Shown in pieces: positions 1 through 10,391 of a stretch of 64,000 nt of DNA (positions within the stretch are counted from its first letter, which is position 1; every line of letters begins with the position of its first letter). The position numbers and the translations under genes are program-made. The notes beneath the pieces are model-generated. The model searched no databases and had not been told where the DNA came from. It saw nothing but the letters and a program-made list of their open reading frames with translations. The DNA comes from Shinisaurus crocodilurus (lineage: Eukaryota; Chordata; Lepidosauria; Squamata; Shinisauridae): contig CM037888.1 of assembly GCA_021292165.1 (NCBI GenBank), positions 27,455,140 through 27,519,139 on the forward strand, written 5' to 3'.

Positions 1-51
1 CTGGGGGGAATTCCCCCCTGGAGAACCTCTGCTCTAGGATAACCTCTAATT

Positions 52-58
52 TCTCTCT

Positions 59-90
<32 letters not shown>
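52..90. repeat. (CT)n(GT)n microsatellite
   Basis: A short CT run leads directly into about 15 GT units. The rest of positions 1-160 is unique sequence in which I recognise nothing. Confidence 0.95.
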
Positions 91-92
<2 letters not shown>

Positions 93-160
93 GTCAAAAT
101 TCTTCACTTTAAATCATTGGAGGGTGGGCTATTTCATAGTAAATAGAAGACAGGGTAGAC

Positions 161-770
161 TAGGGCTGTCAGGGAAATCCACAACAGATTTAAATGAGTT
201 TGAATTTCGAAGAACCCAACCCATAGATTCTACAGCGGACCGGCTTTTCTCAAGTCATGTGGATTGTATAGTCTTGCAGACCACTTTAGTTTTCTGTAAT
301 TTTATGCAAATTTAGTTGTATAAAAATATGATTTAAAGACAACAACAAAAGACAGAAACCGGAGGAGAGGAGCATCCAGTAGCAACGAAAAAAAAGGCGA
401 GAACTAGGTTCTCAGGATGCAAACTTTATTAAATAGAGGAGCCCGAAACGCGTCGGGCTCCTCGATTTAATAAAGTTTGCATCCTGAGAACCTAGTTCTC
501 GCCTTTTTTTTCGTTAAAAAAAGACAACACCAACCAAAAATGTGCATTTCCTCCATAGGATAAAGCATGAAAATATGCATTTTTGGTGGATTTGCGTATT
601 TTTTTGGGGGGGGAGTTGCACATGTTTGGGAGTGCAGATTTGCTCAAATGCAAATGAACACATTTGTGCAAAATCTGATTCCGTCAATGAATGGACAACA
701 AAAGGAACAAAAGCCGCCTGACAATCCACAACATGTAGATGGACTGGATTTTACAGCATCTGTACATCCC
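161..770 (-). mobile_element. hAT-a non-autonomous element, copy 1, with nested hairpin
   Basis: A MITE-like element in reverse orientation relative to the copy at 4710. It starts TAGGGCTGTCAGGG and ends with the head sequence that reads TACAGCATCTGTACATCCC here. Flanking octamers GGGTAGAC (153-160) and TGGTAGAC (771-778) match at 7 of 8 positions, as expected of a hAT TSD. The interior carries the family hallmarks: runs like ATGCAAATTT and TGTGCATTTCC, and a TCTGTAATTTTATGCAAATT block. A separate 175-bp insertion occupies 345-519. No transposase coding is present. Confidence 0.75.
345..519. mobile_element. Insertion carrying a 132-bp near-perfect palindrome
   Basis: Positions 384-446 and 453-515 are inverted copies matching at 62 of 63 positions, separated by the 6-nt loop AACGCG; the one mismatch is A435 against G464. 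The stem starts AACGAAAAAAAAGG and its tip is CCCGAAACGCGTCGGG. The direct repeat AAAGACAACA flanks the insert at 335-344 and 520-529, and related hAT-a copies lack the insert, so it is a discrete insertion. About 39 bp of unpaired sequence precede the hairpin. The class is unknown: a foldback DNA element, or a retroposed hairpin RNA given the trailing A run. The GAAACGCGTCGGGCTC tip resembles a motif I associate with Penelope-like elements, but that is from memory and weak. Confidence 0.8.
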
Positions 771-814
771 TGGTAGACCTTTCATCAATATATGATAGTA
801 GTGGTGGGCAGACT

Positions 815-1160
815 GTAGGGGTGGACAGATCCGTCTATTTCTGGTCTGTGTCAATTTCAGAGGTGTTCATTCACATGTCCACTCTGTCCTGTTGTTTCCA
901 CAGCAGTCTGAACATTTTTCTTTATTTAAAAAAAAAAAAACTGCAGCAAGGTATACATTATTTTTTTAAATGTATTTTATCCTAAAATATGGATTTTTGT
1001 ACACATTTTATCCCGAAATATACATGCATTTCCAAAATATCAATTGATGAGCTGAGAGCAGCCTGCGTCACAAAATTTGATACAGTTATAACAGTGCTCT
1101 GATCTGTGTATTAGCCTGGGAAGTGCAAATCAAGTTGGTCCACTTAAAAATATGGACGGA
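815..1160 (+). mobile_element. hAT-b related degenerate element
   Basis: Starts TAGGGGTGGACAGATCCGTC, matching the inverted end of the element finishing at 3187. The interior has the A/T-rich blocks of the group, such as ATACATGCATTTCC. The right boundary is not resolved and no TSD is seen. Confidence 0.4.
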
Positions 1161-1270
1161 ACAAAATCTTCAATCTTCTGTTGCAGGGGATTTGAGCAAC
1201 GATCTTTGGTATGAGAAATGGGGTGCTACAAACATGGCCCTGTTTTCATCTATGAATGTTAGAGAGTATG

Positions 1271-1330
1271 TGATAGATAGATGATAGATAGATAGATAGA
1301 TAGAAAGATAGATAGATAGATAGATAGATA
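1271..1330. repeat. (GATA)n microsatellite
   Basis: About 15 GATA units with a few interruptions. Confidence 0.95.
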
Positions 1331-2343
1331 CTTTTGCTAGGGAAAAGTCTGCGTATTTTTGCAAATTCCTGGCTAACCGGTTTTAGAATGGATGTGTCGT
1401 TTTAAGGCAAAGCTTCATTTGGTCTGGTGAATTTGCCCTGGTTTTGAATCCCAGCTGCTGTTGTCTCATGGCTGGCGTACGAAACCATAAATTGGCTTGG
1501 GTTTGCTTGAACGACTCCTGAACTTTTCGGGAAACCTTTTGATGAACCTGCTCTGGATTTGGGGTGGGGGAGGAGGCTCGCTTAGGAGGCAATCATGAAA
1601 GCTAACACCAAGTGAGGTTCACTCACAGTGAAACATTTTCATGAGCTATGGGTTTGGAAGGGGGGGGGGCATATTTCTAATTAGAAAGCAGAGTCTAAAG
1701 TTGAAAGACATTAACAATCCCTGGCTACTCTCTGACTAGCACTAAATTGTAGCATTGATTTAGTTCGATGTTTTTAAAAGTTTTGCACAAATGCGTAGGG
1801 AAGGACCAGAGCTTCTTAAAGGTTCATGGGTGGGAGGGGGGCGAGTAGAGGGAGGAAGCTCTTGTTGTAAGCAACCCCTTAGAAATGCCGTTTTGATTTA
1901 ACCGTATTGTTCAAGAAAGGAAGGATTGCATCTGCAAACACACCTTTCTTTGCTCCTTCTGTCAATAGCAAAGTTGTTTTGCTAATGGTTATCTGCTGGC
2001 AAGTCCTTGACCTGCTTGTAAACAGGGTTTTTTCTCTCTCTTTTTTTTGGCAGGAAAACCTCAGGCTGTGGCCTCCCGCCTTTGCGTCAACAACAAGAGA
2101 TAAAGTGACCACAACTTAACCTGCTCTGGCCTGGAGTGCCCTCTGCTGCCCCTTGACCAAGTGACTTTCTAATCTATGTCCTTCTGAAAGGAATGGAGAG
2201 TTTGCAAGAATGGGCCTGAAACTGGAAAGAGGCATTACTAGCCAGAAGGAAACCAGTTTCCTTTCCTTTAGGAATCTTTCTTTCCCACTCTCTCACAGTG
2301 GGAAGGACTTAACTGAAAGCTGTAGGCTATTAAATACCCAAGG

Positions 2344-2345
<2 letters not shown>

Positions 2346-2377
<32 letters not shown>
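2346..2377. repeat. (TG)n microsatellite
   Basis: About 16 uninterrupted TG units. Confidence 0.95.
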
Positions 2378-2380
<3 letters not shown>

Positions 2381-2849
2381 GAAACAAAACTTTCCAAACA
2401 CTACATGCTTCCACCAGAATGGCATGGCACATCTTGGGACCGACCTGGTATTATAATTTCTGCAACCAGAAAACCAAGGTTCTGCAATCAGGACAAATTC
2501 AGCACATTTATTTTAACTGCACATTTTTGAGAGAAGAATTGGGAGGGGATTTTGAGAGGACAGTGGACAAGAAGGGAGGAGAGATAGGTAATTCGACAGT
2601 AATTTAGGGGTGGGGATATTAGCCTGCATTTCATTTTGTAAGTCTTCTCCAAAGATTATCTGAAGTTCCACTTGTGTTTCCTGGATTTTCAAAGAGAATG
2701 TCTGTAATTCATTTCCAAATTACAAAAAGTTTTAATGCTGGCTACTGCATGGTGATGGCAAATGGGAAACTAACTATGATAAGCACTGGTGATCTGGACA
2801 CGGCCTGAAATGATAAGCATCAGCAAGCTGGTCATTTGAAGATGGGGAA

Positions 2850-3187
2850 GAAATTCATTTGGTTTGCATTTGATGCAAACTTACCAAATTTGCACGTATT
2901 GAACCTAATTATGAACCAGAACGTAGATTGCCACCAAACATTTCTGAAGTTTGAGATGCAGTTGGGAAAAGAAAATGCGTACAAAAATGCATATATTTAA
3001 AAAAGTGTATATTTGCAAAAATGCAGACAAGAATGCTTTATTCAATGGGGGAAATGCGTACACGACTTTGTGCAGTCTAAAAAAAAATCAGAAACAAAAT
3101 CTGATGCAGAATCAGGAAGGAATGAATTTAGTACTGGAAAAATAAGAATCTGAGAAAAATCAACCTTGACAGATTTCCCCACCCCTA
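2850..3187 (-). mobile_element. hAT-b element, reverse orientation
   Basis: The right end reads TTGACAGATTTCCCCACCCCTA, the complement of the hAT-b head. Internal blocks such as AAAAATGCATATATTT and GGGGGAAATGCGTACA belong to the same A/T-rich MITE group as hAT-a. The left end is not clearly delimited. Confidence 0.5.
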
Positions 3188-3582
3188 TGAAAAACTGGGG
3201 GAAACGGAAGCTGCTGAGAAAACATCCGATGTGAATGGCCAATGTGATCATGCACAAAATCCCATGTTCAAAAATGCAAACAAAAAAGGGAGAACATGTC
3301 AAATGGGAGTGATGAAAACTGTGGCAAGAGAACAACTGAACGGGCGCTGTGGTCGTTCTAAATTTCCATAACCCAAACTGGAAAAATGGTGAAAAGCAAA
3401 CATCACTGTCACTTCGAGACCAGGATGAAGCAAATCAGAAACATGAAATCCAAGGGGAAATTCAGAGGGAGAGAATTCAGACACTTGTAAAATGGGCAAA
3501 TGATGTGAGCGGCCATGGGAAGACAACATGAGCTGAAGTGAGCGTCAAAGCCTGGATTCCTAGACAGCAAGAAGCTCTCTTG
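3188..3582. other. Unique sequence
   Basis: No recognised repeat or gene between the hAT-b end and the SINE remnant. Confidence 0.4.
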
Positions 3583-3676
3583 TTCTGTGGTAGATAGTAC
3601 ATGCTTTGCCAGTCAATACAGAGCTACATGGATGGACCATTGGTCTGACTCATGATAAGGCAGCTTCCTATGTTCG
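3583..3676 (+). mobile_element. tRNA-derived SINE, internally deleted
   Basis: Contains a decayed box-A region (GTGGTAGATAGTACATGC) joined to the 3' part of the SINE (ATGGACCATTGGTCTGACTC, then ATAAGGCAGCTTCCTATG). The middle, including box B, is missing. It is the same family as the copy around 14251-15035. Confidence 0.6.
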
Positions 3677-3689
3677 TATCATGGACTGA

Positions 3690-4700
3690 ACCCTTAAGAG
3701 ACCTATAGTAAATGAGTTCTAGAAACTTCCTTGTTTTGTTTCAACAAAAGCAGTGTATCTTGATTCTGCAGACACTAGAATGCCAGATATCACTGATCAT
3801 GGCATTATGGTGGCAACACAGATCTCTCAGCTTTATGCAATTTTGACTAATATCATGGCAAGGTCAATCGTTGCAAGCGGTAGAAGCAATACATACAAAA
3901 AAGTGGAGCACCTAAGAGGTTTCCGTGCTGGAAACAAATAAAGAATGTTCCATAGGGACTCTAACTGGATTCCCCGAGCATCTTCAGGTATTGGAGCATA
4001 TTTCACTGTGATATTCATATTGTCAATAATGGGACCTTTCCTCAGGAAATGGGGACTCTTTCTGTAAACATAATAATATTTGGATGGCAAAAAATGTACA
4101 GTAAATGTTAGACTGAAAAAAGGAAAAGAATTAAATTGCCTGAATATTCTCTGGTCAGCAAAACTTGCCCATTATTTTTTTTCCCAGTTTGCTGAATCAG
4201 TACTTTAGTGTAATTTTTTTTAAAGCAATGACTTTTCAGATTCATGAGGGTAGAGAAGGTAATCTTCATATTTATAAGGACAAGCTGTCAACTTGTTTTC
4301 CATAATTTATAAACTCCTTTTAAAAAATGATGCTTCCCTCCCCCATGCAGGAATCTTGGGAGTTTCTCTCTCAATGCAACAGGGCAAAACTGTGGGGCGT
4401 GATCCAGCCAGAATTAAGCACTTCAAAGTCACTGTAATGTCACTGGAAGGGTTAACCATATGCTTAAATATTTCCTGCACAGATCAATGAAACTTGAAAA
4501 TGTTTCGCCTTTGGTGGATCTTACCCCTGCTTTATTTCTTCTTCTTCTTAAAAAAAAATCAGATGTATTTTAAAATTTAGATCCTGCTTTTCTGACATCT
4601 CCTAAAGCAGATAACATTTACAACATTTATGATAATCAAAACATTGCAACTTGAGAGCTTAAAACCAATCAGAACAAAACACAATAAATCAGGAGGCAGC
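3690..4700. other. A/T-rich unique sequence
   Basis: About 1 kb with no repeat I recognise and no credible coding frame. Parts of 4150-4480 read like ordinary intergenic DNA. Confidence 0.4.
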
Positions 4701-4709
4701 ATTGAAGTC

Positions 4710-5312
4710 TAGGGATGTACAGATGCTGTAAAATCCATTCCATCTGCATTTTGCAGATTTTCAGGTGCCTTTTGTTCCGTCATCCGCTCATTCAGAATTG
4801 GATTTTGTGCAAATGCGTTGGTATGCATTTCCGCAAATGCACACTGGTGCAAATTTCGCACTTTCAAAAATGTGTAAATCCACCCAAAATATGCAAATCC
4901 CCCCAAATGTTCATTTTTACACTTTAGTCTAGGGGTGGGGTGATGCACATTTTTGGTTGGTGTTTTTTATTTTTCATATTTTTCTACAACTAAATTTGTG
5001 TAAAATTACAGGGGGAAAAACACCTAGTCCACAAGTCCGCGGAATCCCTGAAACTTGGGGAAAGCCAGTCTGCTGAAGAATCCATTGGTCATTCATAGAA
5101 ATCCAATATCAGAGGCAGTATGCCTATGTACTCCAGCCGCTGGGGAACATGGGCGGGAGGGTGCTGTTGCTCTCATGTCCTGCTTGTGGGATCCCGTGGG
5201 CAGCTGGTTGGCCGGTGTGAACAGAATGCTGGACTAGGTCTGACCTAGCAGTGTTCTTCTTATGTTCTTATGAACTCATTCGAGTCCATTGCAAATTTCT
5301 CCAACATCTCAG
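4710..5312 (+). mobile_element. hAT-a element, copy 2, split by a CR1 end
   Basis: Starts TAGGGATGTACAGATGCTG and ends CTCCAACATCTCAG. Flanks TTGAAGTC (4702-4709) and CTGAAGAC (5313-5320) match at 6 of 8. Hallmark blocks are TTTTGTGCAAATGCG, TATGCAAATCCCCCC and CTACAACTAAATTTGTG. A CR1 3' end fills about 5104-5272, and removing it rejoins AAATCCAA with ACTCATTCGAGTCC as in other copies. Confidence 0.75.
5104..5272 (+). mobile_element. CR1-like LINE, 3' end
   Basis: Encodes the decayed C-terminal segment SEAVCLCTPAAGEHGREG followed by ALMSCLW, then the 3' UTR ending TTCTTATGTTCTTATG, an octamer-repeat tail typical of CR1. It lies in hAT-a with no TSD, which is usual for CR1. It therefore postdates the hAT-a insertion. 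Confidence 0.75.
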
Positions 5313-5320
5313 CTGAAGAC

Positions 5321-6465
5321 AGCTTTAACTCCCAACAATGTACAGGTTTTAAGTCAAACCAGAATTCCCCCCCCCCCATTCCTAAAAGCACCATTATAAT
5401 ACCTCTAGAATACTTCCAGTTAGTGATGCCACTGAAATGTGCAATTACCTAGTCTGTAATAGAAATCCAGCCAGTTCGTAATTTGCATGGATTGGATCCA
5501 AATTAAGGCATGTTCAGCTGGTTTGGCAGAAGCAGAGTTCTCCGCCTGCTCCTTCCCATGGCAGCTCTTCCAGCCCCCTGAAAATGCTACACAGAAGGTC
5601 AGGGACTCTACTGAATGTGGGGAGCTGTGCTGTGGGGGAACCACCAAAAGTTAGATGGGGGCACTTTCCATGGGTGGAGCCCATCCAGCTACGGAAAACA
5701 GATCCTGGATCCAACCCCATGTGTATAAGAAGCCTTGATGCTGAGATGCCAAAAGTGTGATACATTCATAATTAAAAGAAAGATTACCAGTTAATTTCCA
5801 ATTTCTCTTTTTTGCACCAGCGCTGTCCACAAATCTGGCTTGACTGAGCAGCCAAAGTTGGGTGGGATCCACCGTCTTTGGGCATGCTCAGATTTTGCTT
5901 TCTTTAACCATTTAGTCCATCTGTAAACAAAATACAGGAAAATGGCCAGAGGATGATGCAACATAATGCATGACATTGTGATGCACTGGGTCAGAAAAGG
6001 AACATTGCATTAAACACACCACATTCCCAAGTCACACTCTGGCACTGCACATACAATAAAATTCAAATTTGAAATCTTGGAATATAGGAGAGCTTTCTTT
6101 CTTCTGAGTTTTCATTCAACTGGGTTCAAAAAGCACGTCCAATTCTGAAGTGCAATGGAGTCTCTTTGCCAATTGCTACTTTGAACAAGAAGGAATTCCA
6201 TAAACATGGGGACACCACTGAAAAAAACCTGCTACTTTTTCCAGCCAATTGCATCTAAGAATATGGTGGCACCTGGAGAAGGTCTTGTTGCCTGATCTCA
6301 AACCACAGAGGATGTGGAAGTGGAATAGATCAGAAAAGATGCTCCCTCAAATCTTTTGTATCTGAAAAAAATGGAGTTACTTTAGGAGATATAGCTGGAG
6401 TTGGCTTTGTTCTGTCAGGATATGGCTGCTCTTGTGAGATGGACCTTGCCACTGGTTAACACTCA
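5321..6465. other. Unique sequence
   Basis: No recognised repeats apart from short homopolymers such as the C run near 5370. Nothing coding is supported. Confidence 0.4.
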
Positions 6466-6965
6466 TTGGTGCTGGTTTTGACCTAAAAAGCCTTACAGGA
6501 CTTGGGACCACAATACCTGATGGAGCGGCTCTCCCAGCAAGAGCATCCCCCCAGTACACTACAATCATCATCTAAGGCCCTGGGTCCCTCCTCTGAGGGA
6601 GGCTCGAAAGGTGGAAAAGGGAGAGAGAGGGCCTTCTCAGTGGTGGCCTCCCAATTATGGAATTATCTCCCTGATGAGGCCCTCCTGGTGCCAACATTGT
6701 TATCTTATCGACGCCAGGTTAAGACCTTCTTCTCTCAGGCATTTGGCATCATATGATGTGGTTTTAATCAGGTCTTGATTTTTTCTTGTTCTTGATTGTT
6801 TAAAATTGTTTTTAGATATGTGTGTTTCTCTCGCTGTGTTGTATGTTTATATGCTTGTATGTATATAGGTTTTTATAATGTCTTTTAAAGGTTTCAATCT
6901 TTGTAAACCGCAGCAGAAAGCTTCAGCTATTGGGCGGTATACAAATCTAATAAATGAAATAAATG
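6466..6965 (+). mobile_element. L2 LINE, 3' end of ORF2 plus 3' UTR
   Basis: Encodes a decayed ORF2 C-terminus: VLVLT, a stop, then LGPQYLMERLSQ, RAFSVVASQLWNYLPDEA and a LLSYRRQVKTFFSQAF block. This is the conserved region after the reverse transcriptase domain of L2 elements. The 3' UTR ends with GTAAACCGCAGCAGAAAGC, GGGCGGTATACAAAT and an AATAAATG tail. It is 5'-truncated and inactive, with at least one in-frame stop. Confidence 0.85.
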
Positions 6966-7219
6966 AAAATTGACAGAATCTGTTTTTTTTTCCCCCTTTT
7001 GGAAAAGTCAGCAAAAAAAGTCAATCGCAATTTTGCGACTTTTGCTGGCATGCAGCATTTTGCCTATTTCTCTTAGCTCAGCAAACAATCAATGAGCAGA
7101 GCACACACACAAAGAGTGCTACACAGCAGAGGCTGAAGACAGATCAGAGATGCATCAAATGTTGCATGTGTGCGTTCTTTAAAAATGGTGTATATATTAC
7201 CATCTTTTCCAGCAACTTT

Positions 7220-7399
7220 CATATTTTTGTACAACTAAATCTGTGTACAATACTGGGAATTGAAAAGAAATGGTCTGCAAGTCTGCAGAATCCACACAAC
7301 TCAGAAGATCATGCTGCCGGTCCACTGGGGAACTGGTGGGTCGAATTCATAAGAATCCCAAGTCATCTGGGTTAAATTCGGAGTTCTCCAACATCCTTA
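7220..7399 (+). mobile_element. hAT-a element, partial (tail half)
   Basis: Shares CATATTTTTGTACAACTAAA, GTCTGCAAGTCTGCAGAATC and an end TTCTCCAACATCCTTA with the complete copies. The head half is absent or unrecognisable in 6970-7219. Confidence 0.55.
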
Positions 7400-8528
7400 G
7401 GTCACACTAGTAGGCAGGGCTGGAGGTGAGCTGTGGGTGGGGCCTCACACACACTTATTCACAGACACCCATTCTCACACACACGCGCACACACATTCAG
7501 GAGGAGGATCTCCCAGCTCCATCCCCCATGATAGTGATCAAGATCACCAGGGAAACGGTGGTCCTTCCTGCAGGGATTTCTGGGAGGGGATGAGGTTCCT
7601 CTCTTCCCCACTCCCAGCAATCCTGATACAGAAAGCTGTTTTGCTGCTACTAATAGCAGCAGGGAAACTGCAACCGCTTCCCTGCAACACAGCTGAGGGC
7701 TAATCAGCTGGGCTGCAGGAATAGGAGGCTGGACTACCCAGGGATCATGGTGGGCCACACAGATAGTGGCTGAGGGCTGCATGCGGTCCCCAGATCATGG
7801 GTTGCCCACATGAGCTTTAAAGCGTTAGGTCATAGCACTGAGAGAGGATAATTAGGCACACTTCAAGGTGGAGATGACCCTATCATTAGGCAAGATAGGG
7901 AAGCTAACCAAAGCTGCACTTTGGGAGCAGAGCAGACCGATCTGGTTCGTAAGGTGCCATCCATTGGGAAGTTCTCCTGAAGAGGCTCCAGTGGAATAAA
8001 TTCTGCAGAACCAATTAATGCTACAGACAGGCCAAAATCAGGTAGCGAATTCCATTGTCATTCTGCCACATTTTGAGACACTTTGAAAATCTTAGTGGGG
8101 GACATTTAGTGTAAATATCTATAAGTGAATACCTTTACTAGTTCAAAAGATTAACGTGAGAAAGTAAGCCTTGAGCCATACTGTTTAATGAAGGAGGTTT
8201 GCTGTCTCTCCCTCTCTCTTTCGTTCTTAAGCCAGGATGAAAAAGCACCTAACGAGGCTGCTAAAAATAATGGAACTACCTCCATTAGTGTTTTAACAGC
8301 ATCTCAAGAGCATGGAGTCACTTCTGATGTCACTGTTGAAGGAGCACTTTCTTTACAAAGTGAAATGACTAATAAATGCTGATGGAGTCTGATCTGACTG
8401 CCTAATAGATTTCCTGATGTCACGGTATCTTTCTGCAGCCTCCATTACACCTGCTACAAGATTTGAGGGAGTGAGAGAACTCGGGAGGGCATCACATCTC
8501 CCAATATATAAGATAGAAAGGCTTAGAA
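7400..8528. other. Unique sequence with a weak exon candidate
   Basis: Contains an imperfect CA-rich tract at 7447-7496. A pyrimidine-rich acceptor-like stretch ending near 8232 is followed by an open frame to a stop at 8382; see findings. Nothing else is recognised. Confidence 0.35.
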
Positions 8529-8849
8529 CAGTAGTTTTGAGCCTCTTTCAGTCTGAGGACTGAATTCAATTCTGGAGAAGCTCTCCGGGGTTGCATTTCA
8601 GCAGTGGGCAGAGCTGGAGGCAAAAGGGGTGTGGCCAAACATACAAAAAATGCTAGCCTATTTTAGCTTGAAAGCTCTTACTGCCAGTAATGAAGCCTTA
8701 GGAGAGGCATTTCAACCTTTTAGAATGGAGGAGGGGGGGAACACTGCATAAATGTTGGGAAACCACTAAATGATCAATGGTTGGGGGAGTATGGTTGGCC
8801 AGGGGGAGGCAGCCACATTTGCCTCTGGGCCTGGAGTTCTGCATCCCTG
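8529..8849 (+). mobile_element. hAT-c non-autonomous element, copy 1
   Basis: Begins CAGTAGTTTTGAGCCTC and ends GAGTTCTGCATCCCTG. Flanks GCTTAGAA (8521-8528) and GCTCAGAA (8850-8857) match at 7 of 8. It shares GAAAGCTCTTACTGCCAGTA, GAGAGGCATTTCAACCTTTT and ATGTTGGGAAACC blocks with the copy at 36814. It is 321 bp long with no coding capacity. Confidence 0.7.
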
Positions 8850-8975
8850 GCTCAGAATACGAGTGCTCTACAAGGATTGGCCGGTTTAAATTCCAAGGAG
8901 GGGAAGTCCATGGCCTCGAACACCAGATTCAGTCTCTGGCATCTCTGGTTGAAAGGATTTCAGGTGGCCAGGCAT

Positions 8976-9420
8976 TGGGATGCCAGAGAAATCTGCAACA
9001 GACTCAAATGAGTTTGGATTTTATGAATCCAACACACCGATTCGGCAGCAGACTGGCTTCTCCTGAGTCACATGGGAGTCCGTGGACTTGCAGACTGGAT
9101 TTTTTGGGTTTTTCTGTTCTTTTTACTTTCTGTAATTTTACACAAATTAGTCGTAGAAAGATACGAAAAAGTAAAAAGACACCGACCGAAAATGCGCATT
9201 TCCCCCATAGGCGAAAGTGTGAAAATGTGCATTTGGAGGGGGGCCAGTTTGAGCATTTTTGGGAGTGTGAATTAAAATTTGCGCAAATGCATACGATTGC
9301 ATTTGCGCAAAACCTGATCCTCTCAATGATCCTCTCAATGAGCAGACCATGGAATGAAAGGCGCATGAAAGTCTGCAGAACTCAGATGGAACGGATTTTG
9401 CAAAATCCGTAGAACCCTGG
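8976..9420 (-). mobile_element. hAT-a element, copy 3
   Basis: Reads TGGGATGCCAGAGAAATCTG at the left and ends ACGGATTTTGCAAAATCCG before AGAACCCTGG. Flanks CCAGGCAT and CTAGGGAA match at only 5 of 8. Hallmarks in reverse are TGTAATTTTACACAAATTAG, AAAATGCGCATTTCCCCCAT and GCATTTGCGCAAAACCTGAT. A short internal duplication of CTCAATGATC is visible near 9320. Confidence 0.65.
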
Positions 9421-9429
9421 CTAGGGAAA

Positions 9430-9510
9430 GCCTTATTCCTGCCGCCAGTGCTGAGCTAGAGTACGTGGACCACTGAGCTAACTCGGCATAAGGCAGCTTC
9501 ATATGTCTGT
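9430..9510 (+). mobile_element. tRNA-derived SINE 3' fragment
   Basis: Contains AGCTAGAGTACGTGGACCAC and ATAAGGCAGCTTCATATGTC, the decayed 3' end of the SINE family seen whole around 14251-15035. Confidence 0.5.
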
Positions 9511-9642
9511 TTGCTCTGTACAAACCAGTTATCAAAATAATATCATTATTGATAAGAGGCCTATTACAACAAGGCATAAAGGCTGTTCCTCAGGGACCCA
9601 GGAACATGCGGAGAAGTGGTCAAAGCAGGGTATGATTTTAAG

Positions 9643-9799
9643 CAGTGGAGGCTGTAGACTCCTATTTCGGTGGGGCTCCCAATCCATTGCAGCTTTTATT
9701 TGGAGCTTTATAGGAGCTATCCATGGTGCTCCATGGTGGTGAACCTATTTTGGGGGTGGAGCTGAGCCCCGCCGAAATAGGAGTCACCAGCCTCCCCTG
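9643..9799. mobile_element. hAT-d foldback MITE with perfect 8-bp TSD
   Basis: 157 bp bounded by the perfect direct repeat ATTTTAAG (9635-9642 and 9800-9807). Ends are inverted: CAGTGGAGGCTGTAGACTCC on the left against CAGGGGAGGCTGGTGACTCC read from the right. CTATTTCGGTGGGGCTC pairs with GAGCCCCGCCGAAATAG. A CAG start with an 8-bp TSD is diagnostic of hAT. It has no coding capacity. Confidence 0.9.
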
Positions 9800-10039
9800 A
9801 TTTTAAGTATCAAGCAAGCATTGGAATGAAGGCTTACCAGAATCTTTCACGGCTGCCTGATTGGGTCTAGCTTGCGTAGAGAGAGAACGTAAGTGCTAAA
9901 TACAACCTAGTAGGCAGAAATGTTTCCCCCACCCTCCCAAAACTACCTCTACCCCTGTTGCACTACATCGGGGTCAAAAAGACCAGGACCAGCACATTTT
10001 AGTTTAAAGCTCTTACTACCACTAACTACCTTTTTTAAA

Positions 10040-10172
10040 AAAACCTGTATTTTATTGTTGTTGGGGTTTTTTTATTGGTTGTTGGACACCGCTCAGAGAG
10101 CTTCAGCTATTGGGTGGTATAGAAAATGAATGAATGAATGAATGAATAAATAAATAAATAAATAAATAAACA
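10040..10172 (+). mobile_element. L2 LINE 3' tail
   Basis: Carries the L2 3' UTR signature CACCGCTCAGAGAGCTTC with GGGTGGTATAGAAA and a simple tail of AATG then AATA units (10125-10170). Confidence 0.75.
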
Positions 10173-10182
10173 AACAACTAAG

Positions 10183-10310
10183 CCTGAGAATCAAAGCGTT
10201 GGAAGGGACAGACCTCAGAGATCATCCAGTCCAATCCCTGGCTCAGTGCAGGCTCTGCAGCTACAGCGTCCCTGACAGAGGGCTTCCCAGCCTCTACATT
10301 TCAGTCTCAA
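10183..10310 (-). mobile_element. CR1 LINE 3' end
   Basis: Reverse-orientation CR1 end: GCGTTGGAAGGGACAGACCT, ATCATCCAGTCCAATCCC and GGCTCAGTGCAGGCTCTGC. Degenerate. Confidence 0.65.
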
Positions 10311-10391
10311 CATTTCCACATTTGAGAACGGGGGGGAAACGGCACAAAAGCTGGGAATCCACCACATCATGATCAGTGGTCAAGGGAAATG

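Larger units (their letters stand above)
1161..2840. other. Unique sequence with two microsatellites
   Basis: Apart from a (GATA)n tract at 1271-1330 and a (TG)n tract at 2346-2377, I see no gene, RNA or recognised repeat. Reading frames are short and look like chance. Confidence 0.5.
9945..10380 (+). mobile_element. hAT-c fragment split by L2 and CR1 ends
   Basis: Two hAT-c pieces, about 9945-10035 (TTTAAAGCTCTTACTACCAC) and about 10320-10380 (GGGGGAAACGGCACAAAAGC), are separated by an L2 tail and a CR1 end that seem to have inserted between them. Confidence 0.4.

Noticed and set aside
384..515. Rho-independent terminator or bacterial hairpin (stem followed by T run)
   Set aside because: The host is a vertebrate genome, the stem is 63 bp, and the T run is part of the stem.
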